Shown here one piece after another: positions 14,801-26,100 of a stretch of DNA of 64,000 nt. Positions within the stretch are counted from its first letter, which is position 1; every line of letters begins with the position of its first letter. Position numbers and translations under genes: made by a program. The DNA comes from Mansonella perstans (Eukaryota; Nematoda; Chromadorea; Rhabditida; Onchocercidae). Where the stretch lies: NCBI GenBank assembly GCA_037074765.1, contig JBAMDO010000011.1, forward strand, positions 62,001 to 126,000, given 5' to 3'. The notes beneath the pieces are model-generated. The model was not told the DNA's origin. It saw only the letters and a list, made by a program, of their open reading frames with translations, and did no database searches.

Positions 14801-17800
14801 CTAAATCTCGTTGCACTTCGGATAAAAAGCAGAGCTCGTACTTTAAAACTGTTCAACGGGTAGCTATGGAAAATTGCTGTGTTATATTTAGCAGAATTTT
14901 TTTCAGCATTTTATATGGATTTTCTTTAAATGTTAGTCCACATGTTTGGTCCATATCGTCTAGCATGAGTCACTTTAATTCGGCCCTAAATCCTATCATT
15001 TATTTTTTCCTTAATCGTAATTTCAGGAATTATTTAAATGTATTATGCACCTGTTTTACAGATTCTCGAATTTCAAACATTGAAAACTAGTTGTTTTTGT
15101 GAATTTCAAAATCAATTCTAAATTTGGTTACTTAGCAAGAAATTTTCGGAAATTATAGAGAAAAGGACCCTATTTTATGTGGATATCTGAACTTTTTCAA
15201 TAATCCTCCAATCTAATTCCATAGTAAATGTTTTCAAGAACAAAGATTGAATTCCATGACCCTCTATTAATGTTACCATTAAAAATTAAATCAGAATAAA
15301 CTTTTCGTATTCCGACGTGATACATACTGTTTGACGTATAAATGAAGCTCACAAAGAGAAAAAGAAAAACAAGGACTTACCCTGTTTTCACATTTAGCAA
15401 GCAATTTCCTCTTGCCAAGATCATACAGCCGTACTTTTTTCCCCACACCAGCTAACGCCATTCCACGAAAATCATGAATGGCATTGACGACCTAAATAAA
15501 TTTCACAAAGTTTAAAAATTTTATGGATATTACAGATACCAATATTACAGTGCTAGATGCAAGAAACCAATGCATTAGTTCAAGCAGAAAACCATTACGA
15601 TAACCATTGAGATAATGATTTTTGGAAGAATTAAAAAATTTCTTGGACTTTTATTAATACATCATAATTGTGTTTCGATTTTAAAACTAATCATTATCTT
15701 AATGGTTCCTTCAGAAATATTTTAAATTGAGAAAAGAAAATCAATGAAAATAACTTCATCTGTTGGCGTTCTATGCAGTAGTTGAAGTGTGCTGCCATTA
15801 GCTGCTAGCAAAAAAGTATAAATGCAACCGCCGTTCGCCTTTCTAGGTTTTAGTAGTAATTCACAACCACAACCAACCAAGACAAACTGTGTGTCACTTT
15901 GATTTTGAAATTGCACTATCGCTATCCTGAAGTTTAACAAGTAACGAATATACTTCGGTGATTTTACAATCATAATGCTAGGTTAGCAGCATAGAGAGCC
16001 ACTCGATAAATCATCAAGAATACCACAGTTTTAATCTTTCAATAATGTCCACAACACGCCTCAATATGCGTTAAATTTCGTTTCATTTTGGCAAATTTTT
16101 CAAATTTTCAAAACTTACGAGAATGCAGCTTCATCCTCTGCAAATGGAAAATGTGAAAGCGTTTCACCGTCGCTACTACGCATAATTCGGACTGTCGAAG
16201 CCCACTTGCCTAAATAAATTTTACAATACACGACAGTGCGCAAATTTAAAAAGTGAGAGAACCACTTTCCCAGTGCAACAGTAATTCAAACCATACAGGG
16301 AAGAGCAATATAAAATTGATATTTGAATAATGGTGAAAATAATTTTCGAAATTTTTTTGAATTTTAAAAAAAGTTAAACCTTTTTGATTTTTTGGAGACC
16401 CGTAAATTCTTTCATCAATTCTTTCAGTACGAATAGCATCAGCCATTTCTTTCACTGCCTGTTGATCCGCTTCTTCCGCCTCCTTTGCTACTTCCATGAG
16501 TTCCTGAAATTGTTTTCTTGAGAATTAACGAAGATAATGTAGATTTTTTCACAATGTCTTTTCACTGTTGTAAAATACTATAGAAAGACGAATCAGATTT
16601 GCAACGAAAAAGGGTTACTACTCGATATATACGAAATAGTCTAACTGGCTAGCTCTATTTGCTAATAAATGATTTGAAAAATTTGTAAGATCAAACATCA
16701 GCAAGCTGTTTTCGACGTTCCATTTTCCCCTTCACTGTGAAAGCAGCATGATCGTTTTCAATTATAATCAGATTTCCAGATGTCTTATGCACTACCATGC
16801 GCCGAGGCGTATAATCCAATGGATATACAACATGGTTAAAAACGGCTCCCAACTTTTCAAGCGACAAAATCCTAAGAACAAAAATCGAAATCATCAGAAA
16901 TGTCGATGAAAAGTTTCAAAAGGTGCCTAGATTAGTAAAAAAACTAGTAGGCTAGATTTCCTTTGAAAATATCAAACTTAAAAAAGTTAACACAAACCTC
17001 AAAGTATTTTCCGCGATAGCTACAATTCCTTCTGGACATTGTTCTGATGAAAAACCCGCCGCAAATTCCAAAGCTGCATATGAAAGAGGAGTGAGATGAA
17101 ATCTACTCTGATAATCGTACAAAAGCCAAGCTCGAGATGACGCAGCCATAATCTGAAAACAATCCGCAAATCAGTTGAATTTTCAATTCAATATTAAACT
17201 TAAAAAACATGACGAGAGATGTTTCTCGAAAGCAATAAACAAGGGAACAAATGATTGGCTTTTGCGTTTAGAGATAGATACCTTATGCACTATTACTGTT
17301 TTATTATCCATCATCCTGCTACCTTTTGAACATGAATATAACAATTATAAATAAACAAAAAAATAAAAATTAAAAAACTTAAATATTAAATTATTTTTTA
17401 AATTCTGATGAAAAATTTTGATGGAAAACCCGCCGCAAATTCCTTTTTTTTAAAAAATTTAAATTACTTTTTTTTTTAAAAAAACTCAAATTAAATTAAA
17501 AACTTAAATTACACCTTGAAGCCGAATTCAAGTATTCTTTTTATAAACTATTGGAAAGTTGTATCATGAAAGTACTAAAAACATAACTTACCGCATCTTT
17601 GCCTTGTATCCTGACACGGAATAATTTTACACTCTTTGTTCCCAGATAACGAGTTCTGTTATCGGTCAATTCACCTGTAACCTGATCAACAGTAGTTCGC
17701 AGCAAGCATCCATTCTAAAATAGCACTCATTAGCGACATTTTCATTAAAATGAATTAATATTAAAAAGTCGTATTTAGTGCATTTCAGATTTAATGAATT

Positions 17801-20800
17801 AAAGAAATATTTGCATATCAGCATAATGTTTCAGGTTTTTTCTCAGCTTTTCAGTTTTGAAAAGGCCCTACTAATATAAGCAAAGTTCTAAATGGACGAA
17901 CTTGCAAACCAATATTCAAATGAACAGTTGATGCACTTTGCGTCTCGGTGCCAAACATTTCTAGCACAATAATTGATTCTGGTTCTGATGGCAATGCTTG
18001 CATACTAAAAAGAGTTATTTGACGATCTAATAAATTAAAAAATAAAATTTCTGAATCTCCTTGATCTCAGCGACGGAATCGCACTTTCTAACCCAAGCAA
18101 AATCTATATGTTTACATATTTCTCGAAATTAGCAACTGCATTACCTAAGCGGTGAAAGGCAATCCTGTGGATCCAAGGATATAATTCGTACAGTTTTATC
18201 AGCTAAGCCCACAGTAAGAAAACGCGATCGTAGCTCGCCTTCAGGAATTTCACTTAAGCTCATGCACAAGACATCAGCAGGCAATTCACGCCGTTCCGTG
18301 TATTCGTTCAACTGCCCAGTCTGAAACGATGACAATAAGGTAAAAAATTGATGTTGCTAAGCGAAGACAGCTACCTAAAGGACAATAATATAAAAACAAA
18401 AAACAATTTAATGAATGGCAAACCAATGATATAACCCATGGAAGTGAAAAAGTCGAGTAAGTCAAAGATAAAACAAACGCGAAACGACCAAACAAATGAG
18501 GAAATATGCCTCTCACCACGTCAAGTTCAAAATAGACGAGTTCACCACCAGCAAGTGCGATTGCTACCTGCCTTCGATTCAATGCACATTTCATGATTGT
18601 ACGTTTACCAGGTGCCTTCCATTCGTTCACTCGCCGATCAGCCCTAATGTGTCGAATACCGTCTGGATATACCTACAAACAAAACCGAAGCATTAACTAA
18701 AAGTAGATTTTTATGTCACGCTGAAATTAAAATCTTTTGTTTGCCAAATTTTTTTCTGGAAAAAAACTTTCTACTGGAAATAATGGTAGGAAGAAATTAC
18801 CTGTAGCAACGCATCATCGCCAATAAGTGCACATCCAAGTGTCGGTGTTGTACCAAGAAAGCCAGAATCAGTAACTTCTTCGACAGTTTCACCAATAGAT
18901 AACACCAGTGTTGCATTAACAAAGGATACAACGATATGAGAATCAAACTTATCTAAAATGTCCTTTTTTATTCTTCAAGACTAGAATACTTCTTTTAAAG
19001 AACCAGAAGAAACGCATATTCCTAAATTTCCCAGCTACAAGTTAACAGTTGATTGTTAGCAGTTAAAGTCATCCGACATTCACACGAATATTCGCACAGT
19101 TTATCGAAACAGGATATTCTAATCTAATTAAAACCAATTAGTATATTTACAAGCTAACAGACTTCAAAAATACTTATCTACAACCTTATTTTCAAGCTAC
19201 TGAGCGAAAACATACCATCGATGTTCCGTTTTACAGTCCAAACTGCATTTGGATTACCAGGCAATTCAGAGACAGCCATCTCTGTTACTTCCAAACCATT
19301 ACGCAGCACTTTAACTGCAGAAAGTGCGCTACGTCCTACTAAAGTATAAATTTGAGGAGAGTCTTCATTAGCCAAATCATCAATCTGTAAACCAGAGAAA
19401 GTGATTTTAGAGAAAAATCTGAACAAAAAAATGTGATACAAAGAAAAAAATGGAATTTTGAGTAAGAAATGTCAAACAAACTACAAGCATAAGCAGAATT
19501 GAAACTGAAGCTCATTAAAGAAAATTTCACCGTATAATTTGTTTTAACAAATAAAAATTAGAAATAGAAATCATATAACAGAATTCCAGAACTCACGTAA
19601 GAAGAAATAAGCGCTGATAAACTATCCATCTGGTCCACAACTGCCAAATTTGTAAGTCCACGAGGAGCGAAAAAGAATGTTTCACCCTCTTCCAACTGCA
19701 TTCGAGATGAAAATTCAGGTTCATCATCTTCGTCACCCAAATGTGCTATCTGATACAAGTGACTGCAATGCAGAATTAATTTATATATTTCAAACAATCC
19801 AATTTGATTATCAAACAAAAAAAACATTATTTTTCTGTAGAAATAGACAAGAAAAGAGAATAAAAGGACTGCTTAGATTTAATAAAAGCTTCGTCTTTTT
19901 TTTTAATGTAGTGTTCGCTACATATCATCGATAAAATAATATATATGAAGCTGGATATAAAGATGTCAGTCTTTTTTGAGTTGGTTTCACAAACTATTTT
20001 CAGGCATAACAGGCAAAACTACTTTCAAGTATACTGAATGAATTAATATAAACATTAAAACGACTACAAAGAACACACTGGTTTCCAAATTCACTTGCAG
20101 TAAACAGAAATCCCGTTTTCAAAATACACATAGCATTCGAGACTGATATCGTGTCAAAATATTTGATTTTAAGTTCGGTGACCTGAAAAATGAAAACAAA
20201 TTCAAAAACTTGTATAAGCGAATAAAAATCCCATTTGTGGGTCCACTGCAATTAGCTCAGTATATCCAGAAAAAAAAAAGTTTAATATGATGAAATTCAT
20301 CCGAACTGAATACGAACAGAATATGATTTGTTCGCTGATCAAAGCGATAATGAATTTAAAAATAAATTCGAAGTTCATTAAACTGATAATTGCACATTAT
20401 AGGTACCATACAAATTTTCAAATTTATATAAAATAACTCACAATATCATGCTCACTTTCCAGTGTAACCTTAAAAATATCACCCTGATCTGTTTGTACTA
20501 AGAAAAAGTACATCAATTTTGTCTTATGTGTTGCGGCACAAACAATGATAACGGTACGATCGCAATCATCTAGTTCGTTCTGGAAAAAAGAAAACTCAAA
20601 ACTGATTATCTAAAACTACGGTTGATTTATAACAAGCGTCAGTCTTTTTCTAATCAAAATCGAAAACTCATTCAAAATGGTTATTAAATATCTAAAACAA
20701 TCAGCATTTCATATATTGCTGTAAAAAAAAAAAAAAAAAAAAACAGATAATCATGGGAACGAAAAGTCTGAGAAAACGAACTCTTCTTCGCGGTACTGGA

Positions 20801-23184
20801 CACTTGATATCTGGTTGATCACCCAGATTTTTATAAACAAGATAATTCTCGCAACAAACAATAACGCCACTAGGCCCATCTTGTCCACCAGGTACTGCAA
20901 GGCAAAACAATTTATATATTTCAAACATCCGATGTAAAATAACAATATTACGGTCATTTTCCAGTGTAATTTTGAACATATCACTTAGGCAGTTTGTGTA
21001 AACAAAAAGCACATCAATTTACCTACTGAAATTAATCATAATCATAAAATGCCTGAAATCAAAATATAACATGCCTGAAATCAAAATATTTCCCTTATCA
21101 ACTAAAGGCTCAGCATATTTGCGAACAACGTGGTTCAAACCAAGATCCAATTCATAAAAAGTTAATGTCTGTGGAATTTTGGTAGCCAAATGTCCAGTGG
21201 GATCGTGATCAACTTCCTTCAATTCATTTAATTATTTCATTACATATTGATTTCTAAATAAAACAGCGAATACGCCTTAAATTATGGGTAAATAAATTTC
21301 GGCATTTCTCATAAACTTCATGAAATGCAATAGTCAAAAAAAAATTCGCACAACATTCCATTTCTGCTAATCTACCAATTGATTGAAATTTTTAAAAAAA
21401 GTAAATATGTCCGTTGTTAAAGAATAGTTCCAAAGGCTTTCATTTACCTCGTAATCAACTTCTAAACATGCAAAAGTAGGATTTTCGAATCCGACATCCA
21501 CACCAACAACACTGTAGCAGATGCAATGAGATTTATGTGCTTCAAGTGGCGAACTTATTGTTAAATTTGCCGATGCATCTCGGTTCATGATATATACCAA
21601 TTTTTGACGCTCTACGGCACCTGTAAAAAATTATTTGAAAATATTTCCTGCTAAAAAAAAATTTCATCCGAACTGACAAAATTACCAACTATTCAATATA
21701 TGACCTATTCAAGGATTAGCAGTTTGAACTGGGAGCAGAGGCTTGCTCTTATTGCACATTATTAATCTAATGGTTGTGGTCGACATGTACCTATGTCATA
21801 ATCTTTTCCAACATGCCTACTCTACAGTAATCATCCTCCTGCAGTCGTCTTATGATAAAATAACGTTTTAAAATTTCTAAAAATCATATAAAGCAAATCA
21901 TCACTATTTATAAAAATTTAAAATTATTACATATACTGGTAACACATTGTCTTTCCCTGTCATGATGTCCGTCTCATTCCCAAGCAACTTTTACTTTTCA
22001 GCTTTTCAAACTTTTGCTAATGTAAGAACGTAGAAACAATCAACTACATTAATGACCCAAGTGAAATGTGACACTTCAATGCACTCACCAATCAGAATCG
22101 CACGCCCTTTCGGATCGACGGCAAGAAATTGTCCCGGAACAATTCGCCGACAGCCAGTTTTACCAAATGTTTCCTGATGAACTCTTTCAAAACAAACTTT
22201 CTGCGCATTATACTCCAGAATTACAATACGTCCAGCATCCGAACCAACAACAATGTAATCTACAATGAGTTACGTGTGTACATTCTAGAGATTGTTACTT
22301 TATCTAAGAAAGTGTATTTAAAATCTGTTTCTTGAAATCTTCGAGAGATTTTGATAAAACTAAAAATCAAAAAATAAATATAGCTCCATTTTAGAATTAA
22401 TCCCTTCCCTTCAATCCCCTGCCTTATACAATGAAATTTAAAACTTGCTTCATTAAAATTATAACCACATGAACAAACCTTTGGTTCCACCAGTCAAACG
22501 AAAAGCTAACAATGATCTTATAATACCGAAAGCATTATGACTGCATAAAATATGAATTTTTCCCGTTTTCGGATCACAAAACAATAACTGAAGAAGATTA
22601 CCGCGAGCAATGCACACTTCCTGAAAAAAAGCAATCCATTCCATTCAGTCCTTTATTAAGTGATTTAAGTTAATGAATATTTTTTCAACCAAGTCGATTA
22701 AAAATCGAAGCTAAATTGGCTCGTAATAATTTTACTTATTTTTTGAAACTACTCATCTATTATATTCATTCGTGTAATGAAAGGCTCAATCACATTAACC
22801 AGATACAGACATATCGCCGCAATTCAAAGAAAGATTTTAATTTATTTTCAAACAATTCTGGATTAAATTTAAACGCAGCAAACAATAAATAAAACTTACC
22901 TTTTATCCTTAACATTCTTTTAATCTATTTAATCAGTCAATGAACTACACAAGTAAATTTCCTCCAATAAAAATTACGACTCATAAATGAGTTACGAATT
23001 GAATATCTTCCTTGATTTATAATTTTTAACAATTCCATCTTTATGTAAACTATGCCTAATAAAGTTCACAATTCCCAATATAATATCAAAATTATACCTG
23101 TTGTTTTGGCAATCCGCAAAAAGATCCATGAACAGCCTGATTGATTGCTGATGAACCTTGCAATGTTAAGTTGTATAAATACAT
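6725..23184 (-). CDS. SF3B3: Splicing factor 3B subunit 3 (SF3b130/SAP130), complete, 28 exons
   Basis: SF3B3 is a nuclear scaffold of the SF3b complex in U2 snRNP. It is built of WD40-like beta-propellers (RSE1/CPSF-A family), holds SF3B1 and PHF5A and supports branch-site recognition. Exons, 5' to 3': 23184-23098, 22620-22479, 22259-22089, 21620-21448, 21216-21075, 20894-20782, 20579-20442, 20182-20079, 19762-19597, 19384-19216, 18952-18801, 18672-18517, 18320-18145, 18004-17902, 17714-17592, 17152-16998, 16871-16697, 16503-16380, 16209-16119, 15926-15755, 15491-15381, 9750-9652, 9564-9451, 8716-8618, 8175-8032, 7809-7705, 7533-7438, 6769-6725. All phases agree and give 1,214 residues, against about 1,217 in human. 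The start reads [10 protein letters not shown] and the end [12 protein letters not shown], as in other animals. Conserved blocks include [46 protein letters not shown] and PPLCGRDHL. Intron 5 uses a GC donor. Intron 21 (9751-15380) contains a GPCR gene on the other strand. The worm orthologue is teg-4. Confidence 0.97.
7138..7262. promoter_or_regulatory. GC-rich promoter-like island in SF3B3 intron 27
   Basis: About 125 bp of markedly higher GC and CpG content inside an otherwise AT-rich 668 bp intron. It holds TTTTGGCGGGAA at 7186-7197, which matches the E2F/DP consensus. It also holds a perfect 9 bp inverted repeat (AAATGTTAC at 7202-7210 and GTAACATTT at 7220-7228), an inverted CCAAT box (ATTGG, 7247-7251) and an adjoining GATAAG. 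No exon is seen here. Promoter or enhancer function is inferred from motif content only. Confidence 0.4.
9751..12210. other. Left part of SF3B3 intron 21, upstream of the nested GPCR
   Basis: AT-rich intron sequence that also serves as upstream region of the plus-strand GPCR gene. Apart from the microsatellite at 11690-11850, nothing recognisable was found. Open stretches here (for example 11265-11453 and 11529-11717) lack splice sites or protein similarity. Confidence 0.5.
11690..11850. repeat. Compound (AT)n / (TATC)n microsatellite
   Basis: Runs of alternating TA are interrupted by CTTTTATCCATTATC blocks (three or four degenerate copies) and a (TATC) run near 11750-11765. It lies about 360 bp upstream of the GPCR start codon, inside SF3B3 intron 21. 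Confidence 0.9.
12211..15090 (+). CDS. Class A orphan GPCR, amine-receptor-like, nested in SF3B3 intron 21
   Basis: Six in-phase exons: 12211-12417, 12700-13049, 13315-13482, 13742-13853, 14318-14388 and 14709-15090, giving 429 residues. TM1 carries GNSLVI, TM2 ends at the first exon junction and continues into LPFSAI, and TM3 starts after Cys95. The DRY position reads IDRL (Asp119-Arg120), followed by AITKPLHYP. Loop 2 has the CRC cysteines, TM5 is [10 protein letters not shown], and TM7 reads [11 protein letters not shown] with NPIIY at 397-401. The third intracellular loop is long and spread over exons 3-6. This layout resembles biogenic-amine receptors. However, the Asp expected at 3.32 aligns with Tyr102, and the segment taken as TM6 (about 353-376) has no CWxP. 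The ligand cannot be assigned. The ATG opens the first TM1-containing exon; the short N-terminus has one possible N-glycosylation site (NKT). Confidence 0.88.
15091..15380. other. Right end of SF3B3 intron 21, downstream of the GPCR
   Basis: About 290 bp between the GPCR stop codon and the SF3B3 exon 21 donor (GTAAGT on the minus strand at 15375-15380). It must hold the GPCR 3' UTR and polyadenylation site. Nothing else is seen. Confidence 0.5.
17420..17443 (-). repeat. Copy of an SF3B3 exon 16 fragment in intron 15
   Basis: By eye this 24 bp segment matches exon 16 positions 17046-17069 at 23 of 24 bases, on the same strand. The exon segment encodes part of the conserved [10 protein letters not shown] stretch. 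The preceding TTCTGATGAAAAA at 17403-17415 also resembles the exon's flank. The copy has no splice sites of its own and sits next to poly-T tracts. Confidence 0.8.
19763..19797 (-). repeat. Intron 8 acceptor block shared with intron 5
   Basis: On the minus strand the last 35 or so bases of SF3B3 intron 8 read GTTTGAAATATATAAATT followed by a short T-rich run and GCATTGCAG. The end of intron 5 (20895-20929) is nearly the same, ending GCCTTGCAG. The shared stretch covers the polypyrimidine region and the AG. Confidence 0.75.
20944..21019 (-). pseudogene. Degenerate copy of the 3' part of SF3B3 exon 7, inside intron 5
   Basis: About 76 bp in intron 5 resemble exon 7 positions 20442-20519, roughly three quarters identical by eye and on the same strand. 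The exon reads [13 protein letters not shown] and the copy [13 protein letters not shown], so the frame is still open. The exon's donor ATT|GTGAGTTATTTTAT corresponds to ATTGTTATTTTAC in the copy: a 4 bp loss removed the GTGAGT donor. The copy is not used in my splice model, which joins 21075 to 20894 with conserved protein on both sides. Confidence 0.75.
21041..21092 (-). other. GC splice donor of SF3B3 intron 5, in a duplicated 24 bp block
   Basis: On the minus strand exon 5 ends ATTTTGATTTCAG at 21075 and the intron begins GCATGT (GC at 21074-21073). Phase and conserved protein (NILIS joined to [10 protein letters not shown]) require this junction. The only nearby GT, at 21070-21069, gives the wrong phase. 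The same ATATTTTGATTTCAGGCAT string recurs 24 bp into the intron, so a second GC donor copy exists. Confidence 0.8.
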
Positions 23185-26100
23185 TGAATCCCCCAAACTT
23201 ACTTATTTCTGCCTTATCTGCAAGTTTTATGCTTCATAAATAATTCCATCTGATAAATTTTTTTTATGCACGAAAGTTATCATCATTATAAATAAAATAC
23301 AACGAAGTCTACAAAATAATTCTGAATAATGCTGTAACAACAGGAAATTAAATATTCAGCTCAACTTATAGATCAACCGATAAATGGATCAACCCGGAAA
23401 ACAACATATAATAATATTAACTGATCGTACCATTCTACTCTCATATTTAGTGCCATTTGAGCAACTTACAACAATTCTGCTATCGACATATTTACTTATC
23501 AAACAACTAACCGTTCGAAACAATCAATTGCCAGGATGCTAAACAACAACTCTCCTACTTCCTAATCCTTTGCATGAGATGTTCTTAATTAATTACTCTT
23601 AAACTATTACAATACTATCTCTTGTCGCTTTTAAACTTCTCCTCTGTTCTATCCTTGACCTTACTGTTCCTTATCAACCTTACTTTTAAGCTTCTCCTCT
23701 GTTCTATCTTGATCTTACTTATCAACCTTATCAACTTATCAACCACTTGCAGAAGCTTAAAACCACGACAACTCCAAATCCTTTCTAGCGTGTTTTGTCC
23801 ATTCCATCAAGTTAATCTAATTACTTCAGTAGTTGCATGCAACGAATCGTGAAACAGAGTTGAAATAATGATTTGAAGTATTTTTAATTATATGAGATAA
23901 TGATGATAAAGCTGTATCTAGACATAATCGCAGAAATTATATATATATATATATATGTTCTAGTTTTTTTTTTTGATCTTTTGCTTTTTTGGGATTTAAA
24001 AATTTGCATTAAAATGTATATATATAATTTTTTTAAAAATATTTTCGTTCGTTTAAAAAAAAAAAATGCTACTTAAAAAAAAAAAAACTAAAATAATAAA
24101 ATAAAAATATCACTAATGCATAAATATTTTTTAATAATTATATATCTTATTGAAAGATATAAGAAACTGAAATGATTTTAAGAGGTCAATTAGTAGCCAA
24201 GAATAGCTAACGTTTTTACACTAGGGATTGTTGATCCTGTGTTGTTTTAAATTGACCAGGTGGAGTTGAGTTGAATTATGTTACACACCAGATCCTTAAA
24301 CTCAAACTTGGTTATTTTATATTGCTATATGATGATATATGTTAGATGAGGATGAAATTATTTCCAGAAATTTGAGGCTTAAATTCATTTCGTTCATTTT
24401 GTTTATACTTGAAAAAATTATTTTTGATAACAAGTATTATATATTTCTGGCAACAAATAGTTAAACTGAAATTGAACATTACTGATATCATCTATTCATG
24501 CATTCTTGACTAAATGATTAATGTAATTAAATGATCCATAAATATTACTTTACTGCTATTTTACTGAATAATCTTAAAATATGATTTCTTTTATCACGCA
24601 ACGACAGCTTATAATCGTTAATCAAAAGAATTGTCAATTTATTAAAAATTGCTCGTAAATGAGTTAAATGCTTTTTCATAAACGGCAAAACATATGTTAT
24701 TTTTTTTCTCAACAAACAGATATAACTGTAATTTGAATTCGAATCATTGATTTTCCGGCAATTTTTTAATAAATGTTATAAGCTAACAATTAAGGCTGAA
24801 CTACTTTAATCAAAGTTGTTTTATCAAAACATAGTGATAAGTTTCTCCTATTGAATTTTTGGTTCCGTGTAGTCTATTTTAGTTCAAATTTTTACAGAAA
24901 CAAAACGATGGATCTTATTTTTCAAATTTACTGGTAACATAAAGCAAAGTACGAAATTTTTCTTAACATTACTTTTCAGCCATTTTCACATTCATGCATT
25001 AATTCTTTCTGTATTTGTTCATCATTCACTTCCCATGTTCCTGTTTGTTTTTTAATCCCAAAAAAAAAAAAAAATTTTAATTTAATGGATGCAAAGTGAA
25101 AAGTATTTGATTGTTACTTTAGTGACAAAACAAGAATACAATTATTCAGGAAAAAAAAAGTTTGGGCGAATTGTCAGTTCTAATAAATAATTGAAATAAC
25201 CAAAAAGCAAACAATTAAATCTTTGTTATGTTTTGATTTATCGTTTTTGGTGTTTGATTTAATTTCATTTGTCTACTTCCATAATCATATAGTACCAAAT
25301 AAGATACCATTTCACTAAAATATTTGTTTTTAAAAATACTATAAAATTTATAATACAATTTTAAAAAAAGAGCTTATCTTTCCTTCTTTTCTCTCTATAT
25401 TGTGCTATATTTTCAACCAGAAAAAAATCGAATTAATGTTGAAAATTTACTAGTAATAAAGAAAGAAAAGTTGAAAGAAAATTCTTCCCTGTTTTTAGAT
25501 TGATAAATCATTCCTTTCATAAGTCATTCAAAAGCAATATTTCCTTATCTTCTTTTGGATTACTGTAATTTAAGCTAAATTTTTTAGGCATTTGTAATGT
25601 GCACTGTCTAAGCATTACCTTAGAAGAGAATTGTTGCAGCAAAATATTTCCACTTTACTTTTTGGATATAAAATATTCATTGCAAAATAGTATTAAAGTA
25701 ATTAAATGAATGAGTGATGTTATATACTTTGTCAAGGCTATAGCTTTGTCGCTATCATCCAATTTCAAGTATTTACGTATTTACGCAAATTTTAATCACA
25801 AATTTCGGAAAACATGAAAAACTCGGACACGATTTCCACAGCAACATGATACTTGTCTTTTTTTTTGTTGTTGCTACTGTGAATCTATTAGAGTATAAAT
25901 AATGCCTTTATGCATAGAATACAGTAAAGGACTGGTTCTTCACATTGCCGCAATGTTTATTATTATACAATTTGAATGATATTAGGTGCTCCCCTCTTCA
26001 AAAGTCGCTCAAAGCCAGTCTATCTACCCATCGAACTTCACCCATAATGTCACAGTTAATATAATTTATATTTGTCTAACTAAGCGTTGGCATATCAGAA

